A stretch of DNA of 8,291 bases. Source: an uncultured Collinsella sp. (GTDB taxonomy: Bacteria > Actinomycetota > Coriobacteriia > Coriobacteriales > Coriobacteriaceae). Both the position numbers and the translations under genes were made by a program. The stretch covers positions 1 to 8,291 of the forward strand of contig UQSB01000068.1 in NCBI GenBank assembly GCA_900543505.1, read 5' to 3'. The stretch's first letter is position 1; the number at the start of each line of letters is the position of its first letter. Shown here piece by piece: positions 6,798 through 8,291 of the stretch. The notes under the pieces are model-generated. The model did no database searches. It was not told the DNA's origin and was given only the letters and a program-made list of their open reading frames with translations.

Positions 6798-6836
6798 ATA
6801 GGCGCAGCCGCGCCGCAACGAGGTTGGGAGGCTCCC

Positions 6837-7958
6837 ATGCCAAAGTATTCTACCGCGTTCGGGATGGACGTCCACCTGAGGTCGACCACCGTCTGCGCCC
6901 TCGACGCGGACACCGGCGAGGCCGTGACGAGGAGGTTCCCCGGCAACCCCTGGGGCGAGATCGCCGGGTGGATGGACGGGTTCCCCGGGCCGTCGCTCGC
7001 GGCCTACGAGAGCGGCTACCCCGGCTTCGCCCCGCAGAGGGAGCTCGCCGGGCTCGGCGTCGAGTGCGTCGTCGCCGCGGTCTCGAAGATCCCCAGGTCG
7101 GCCGCCGACTCGGCCTCCAAGAACGACAGGAACGACGCCGCCAGGATGGCCAAGGCGATACTCGCCCACGACATCTCCCCCGTATGGGTCCCCTCCCCCG
7201 AGGTCGAGGGCATCAGGGACCTCGCCGGCGCCTACGACGGGGCGACCGCGCGCCTGGCGACCGCCAAGCAGCGGCTGCTCGCCTTCCTCGCAAAGCGAGG
7301 GTTCGCCTACGGCGGCACCACGCCCGCCGGCAACCCGAGGAAGTACTGGACCTACGACTTCCTGAGGTGGCTCGACAAGGTCAGGCCGGAGGACGATGGC
7401 GGGGTTCGGACGCTCGCCGCTCTGAGGAGCGAGGTCGAGGCCGCGGCGGAGGCCCGGGCGGATCTGCTCTCCGAGTACAGGGCGGCCGTGGATGCCAGCC
7501 CGATCGCCGCGGAGGTGGCCGCCCTCCAGTCGATCAAGGGCTGCGCCTTCGCGCTGGCCGCAGCCTTCTCGGCCGAGGTCGGCGACTTCACGAGGTTCCG
7601 TTCCGGAAGGCAGGTCACGGCCTATTTCGGCCTCGCGCCGAGTCAGAGGTCGAGCGGCGACTCCGTGCGGCTCGGAGGCATCAGCGGTGCGGGCAACGCG
7701 CTCGTGAGGAAGCTGGCCGTTGAGGGTTCATGGTGCTACGCCGCGGCACGGCACCAGCCGAAGCTCATGCCAAGGGACACGGGCGTGCCCCTCGAGATAA
7801 GGATGCACGGGAGGAAGGGATCCGAGCGGCTCCTGCGGCGGCGCGAGGAGATGCTCGCCCGCGGCATGCCCGCGGCGAAGGCTAACGCGGCCACCGCGGC
7901 CGAGCTCGTGAGGTGGCTCTGGGCCCTCGGCATGATGTGCCGGGAGGGCGCGGAATAG
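6837..7958 (+). CDS. IS110-family (IS1111 group) DEDD transposase/recombinase
   Basis: A 373-residue protein of normal family length. The N-terminal RuvC-like DEDD domain shows D11 in FGMDVH, E58 in AAYESGYPG, and D97 and D100 in KNDRNDAARMAKA (95-107), the four metal-binding acidic residues. A coiled linker region spans about 120-225. The C-terminal Transposase_20 domain spans about 228-315: LQSIKGCAFALAAAFSAEVG (230-249), FRSGRQVTAYFGLAP (254-268), then SSGDSVRLGGISGAGNALVRK (272-292, written as family motif). S272 or S273 is the likely nucleophilic serine of the composite active site. One departure from the usual pattern is SIKGCAF where most members have a PGIG-type turn. GGGAGG (6826-6831) precedes the ATG by 5 nt and is followed by CTCCC, so the ribosome site could be partly masked. 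In this family the protein acts with a structured RNA from the element's own non-coding end. No frameshift or stop interrupts it, so it should be active. Confidence 0.95.
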   Translation: MPKYSTAFGMDVHLRSTTVCALDADTGEAVTRRFPGNPWGEIAGWMDGFPGPSLAAYESGYPGFAPQRELAGLGVECVVAAVSKIPRSAADSASKNDRNDAARMAKAILAHDISPVWVPSPEVEGIRDLAGAYDGATARLATAKQRLLAFLAKRGFAYGGTTPAGNPRKYWTYDFLRWLDKVRPEDDGGVRTLAALRSEVEAAAEARADLLSEYRAAVDASPIAAEVAALQSIKGCAFALAAAFSAEVGDFTRFRSGRQVTAYFGLAPSQRSSGDSVRLGGISGAGNALVRKLAVEGSWCYAAARHQPKLMPRDTGVPLEIRMHGRKGSERLLRRREEMLARGMPAAKANAATAAELVRWLWALGMMCREGAE

Positions 7959-7988
7959 ACATAGCCCCCGCCCCGGCGAGCCGGGCGG

Positions 7989-8070
7989 CCTTCGGGGATA
8001 CCCCCTATTTCGCTGTGCGCGCGGAGCCCTCCGCATGCGCCTCGACAGACTTGGGGAACCCCGCCGAAGG
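7989..8070 (+). other. Predicted target-binding loop of the bridge RNA
   Basis: CCTTCGG (7989-7995) pairs with CCGAAGG (8064-8070); GG (7996-7997) pairs with CC (8061-8062); CCCC (8001-8004) pairs with GGGG (8053-8056). Inside is an internal loop of 12 nt on each strand (8005-8016 and 8041-8052), closed by a hairpin at 8017-8040 (GCGC, GCGGA, tetraloop GCCC, TCCGC, AT bulge, GCGC). The 5' strand holds TTTCGCT (8008-8014), the reverse complement of flanking bases 8237-8243. The 3' strand holds CGACAGAC (8043-8050), identical to 6703-6710 at the left junction. Confidence 0.72.
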
Positions 8071-8114
8071 AATGGAGTGCGGGCCGACAGAACGGTATCC
8101 GCGGATATGAGACT
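8071..8114 (+). other. Predicted donor-binding loop of the bridge RNA
   Basis: A hairpin at 8080-8101 (CGG with CCG, then CCG with CGG, apical loop ACAGAA) is flanked by AGTG (8076-8079) and ATATGA (8105-8110). AGTG is the complement of CACT (6710-6713), the first bases of the left IS end. ATATGA equals 8232-8237, the last bases of the right IS end including the GA core. The outer closing stem is weak (AGT 8076-8078 could pair with ACT 8112-8114), so the boundaries are less sure than for the target loop. Confidence 0.5.
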
Positions 8115-8135
8115 GAGCCGAAGGCGTCGATGACA

Positions 8136-8203
8136 TGCCGGGGGCGGACCGGGACGGGTTAACGGCAGGCCCCGCCGACCGATTGCAAGCGGTCGGCGGG
8201 GCC
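8136..8203 (+). other. Tandem GC-rich hairpins near the right IS end
   Basis: TGCCG (8136-8140) pairs with CGGCA (8163-8167) around a 22-nt G-rich loop. Directly beside it, GGCCCCGCCGACCG (8168-8181) pairs perfectly with CGGTCGGCGGGGCC (8190-8203) around an 8-nt loop. The second hairpin is very stable but is followed by ATTGTGG, without a T-tract, so it is not a standard intrinsic terminator. It may mark or protect the 3' end of the guide RNA, or pause RNA polymerase before the IS end. Confidence 0.6.
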
Positions 8204-8213
8204 ATTGTGGCTC

Positions 8214-8219
8214 TTGACA
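8214..8219 (+). promoter_or_regulatory. Outward-facing consensus -35 element at the right IS end
   Basis: A perfect TTGACA points out of the element just before the right inverted repeat. In the present site no -10 lies 16-18 bp downstream. In a circular intermediate joined at the GA core, CACTAT from the left end would follow at 18 bp spacing, a weak -10. Promoters built at the circle junction are known for some IS110-family members. Confidence 0.45.
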
Positions 8220-8220
8220 G

Positions 8221-8234
8221 CGGATTGGGTCATA
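8221..8234 (-). repeat. Right subterminal inverted repeat of the IS
   Basis: CGGATTGGGTCATA is the exact reverse complement of the left repeat at 6713-6726. It is followed by T and the GA core (8236-8237), so the spacing from repeat to core differs between ends: 3 bp at the left and 1 bp at the right. Confidence 0.92.
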
Positions 8235-8237
8235 TGA

Positions 8238-8291
8238 GCGAAAACCCGCCAGAGCGAGCAAGGTGCCTTGAAACGAGGCGGCATTGATCTT
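8238..8291. other. Flanking DNA right of the IS with a nested inverted repeat
   Basis: CCGCC (8246-8250) pairs with GGCGG (8277-8281), and within it CAAGG (8259-8263) pairs with CCTTG (8266-8270). No gene can be recognised in these 54 bases. Rejoined to the left flank, the target would read GTTTTGGC, nine bases, GCGAAAAC, an imperfect inverted repeat with one mismatched position, so the IS appears to have inserted into a small palindrome. Confidence 0.4.

Larger units (their letters stand above)
7968..8124 (+). ncRNA. Candidate bridge RNA (seeker RNA) of the IS1111-group element
   Basis: Starting 10 nt after the transposase stop, the sequence folds into three units in the order known for bridge RNAs. 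First is a 5' stem-loop (7968-7988, stem CCGCC(C)CGG, loop CGAG). Second is a long stem with a symmetrical internal loop (7989-8070). Third is a smaller loop with its own hairpin (8071-8114). Four unpaired segments match the four half-sites around the GA core: TTTCGC complements the right flank, CGACAGA equals the left flank, AGTG complements the left IS end, and ATATGA equals the right IS end. The 3' boundary is unknown; CCGAAGG at 8118-8124 repeats 8064-8070 and could pair with 7989-7995 instead. Transcription could read through from the transposase gene. The fold was done by eye. Confidence 0.72.
6710..8237 (+). mobile_element. Complete insertion sequence of the IS110 family, IS1111 group
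   Basis: The element is bounded by perfect 14-bp inverted repeats that are subterminal, a feature of the IS1111 group; typical IS110-group elements lack them. It carries one full-length DEDD transposase gene with 127 nt of left non-coding DNA and a 279-nt right non-coding end. A GA dinucleotide lies at both junctions (6708-6709 and 8236-8237) and is the proposed recombination core. The stated span includes one copy, giving 1528 bp. A second GA at 6704-6705 leaves the left end uncertain by a few bases. There is no sign of decay. It lies just beyond the palindromic repeats. Arginine AGG codons and very strict G/C third positions set its gene apart from the flanking genes and indicate recent transfer. 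Confidence 0.85.

Noticed and set aside
6782..7723. A 313-codon plus-strand frame overlapping the transposase
   Set aside because: Arginine/glycine-rich frame-shifted reading of the transposase gene without motifs; the frame at 6837 carries the DEDD residues.
8096..8107. The 12-bp palindrome TATCCGCGGATA as a binding site
   Set aside because: It lies inside the predicted donor loop, and its bases are used by the hairpin at 8080-8101 and the ATATGA guide, so a separate operator role has no support.
8168..8203. The strong 14-bp GC hairpin as a rho-independent terminator
   Set aside because: It is followed by ATTGTGG, with no T-tract, so it is listed only as a structure.

Overview
The window is GC-rich bacterial DNA. 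Its glycosidase and regulator mix, the strong GC bias at third codon positions, and the intergenic palindromes built on GGGGACGTTC resemble a gut Coriobacteriia genome of the Collinsella type. That assignment is inferred from style and protein families and is not proven by any marker gene.

Bases 1-5486 form a carbohydrate locus. A GH1 glycosidase of the 6-phospho-beta-glucosidase type (96-1535, minus) lies downstream of an AraC-family regulator (1791-2783, minus). The regulator is divergently arranged, across 114 bp, with a large cytoplasmic glycosidase resembling GH106 alpha-L-rhamnosidases (2898-5486, plus). The large glycosidase ends at a strong intrinsic terminator (5514-5555). A RpiR/MurR-type regulator with a sugar-phosphate-binding SIS domain follows (5600-6454, plus). 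The likely working unit takes up a plant-type glycoside, partly as a phosphorylated sugar, cleaves it inside the cell, and is controlled by two sugar-sensing regulators. No transporter is in the window.

Bases 6455-6709 are non-coding and packed with palindromic repeats: a 64-nt near-complete hairpin, a second hairpin with 21-nt arms, and a further degenerate copy of the GTCCCC motif. They look like REP/MITE-type sequence, and the first may also terminate the RpiR transcript.

Bases 6710-8237 are a complete insertion sequence of the IS110 family, IS1111 group. It has 14-bp subterminal inverted repeats, an intact 373-aa DEDD transposase with a C-terminal Transposase_20 domain, and a 279-nt non-coding right end. 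That right end folds by eye into a 5' stem-loop, then a stem carrying a symmetrical 12+12-nt internal loop, then a second guide-bearing loop. Four short segments of it match or complement the four DNA half-sites expected for a bridge RNA (seeker RNA) around a shared GA dinucleotide. This is the most interesting signal in the window: a guide RNA that appears still to match the site where its element is inserted.

The last 54 bases are flanking host DNA with a small nested inverted repeat and no recognisable gene.
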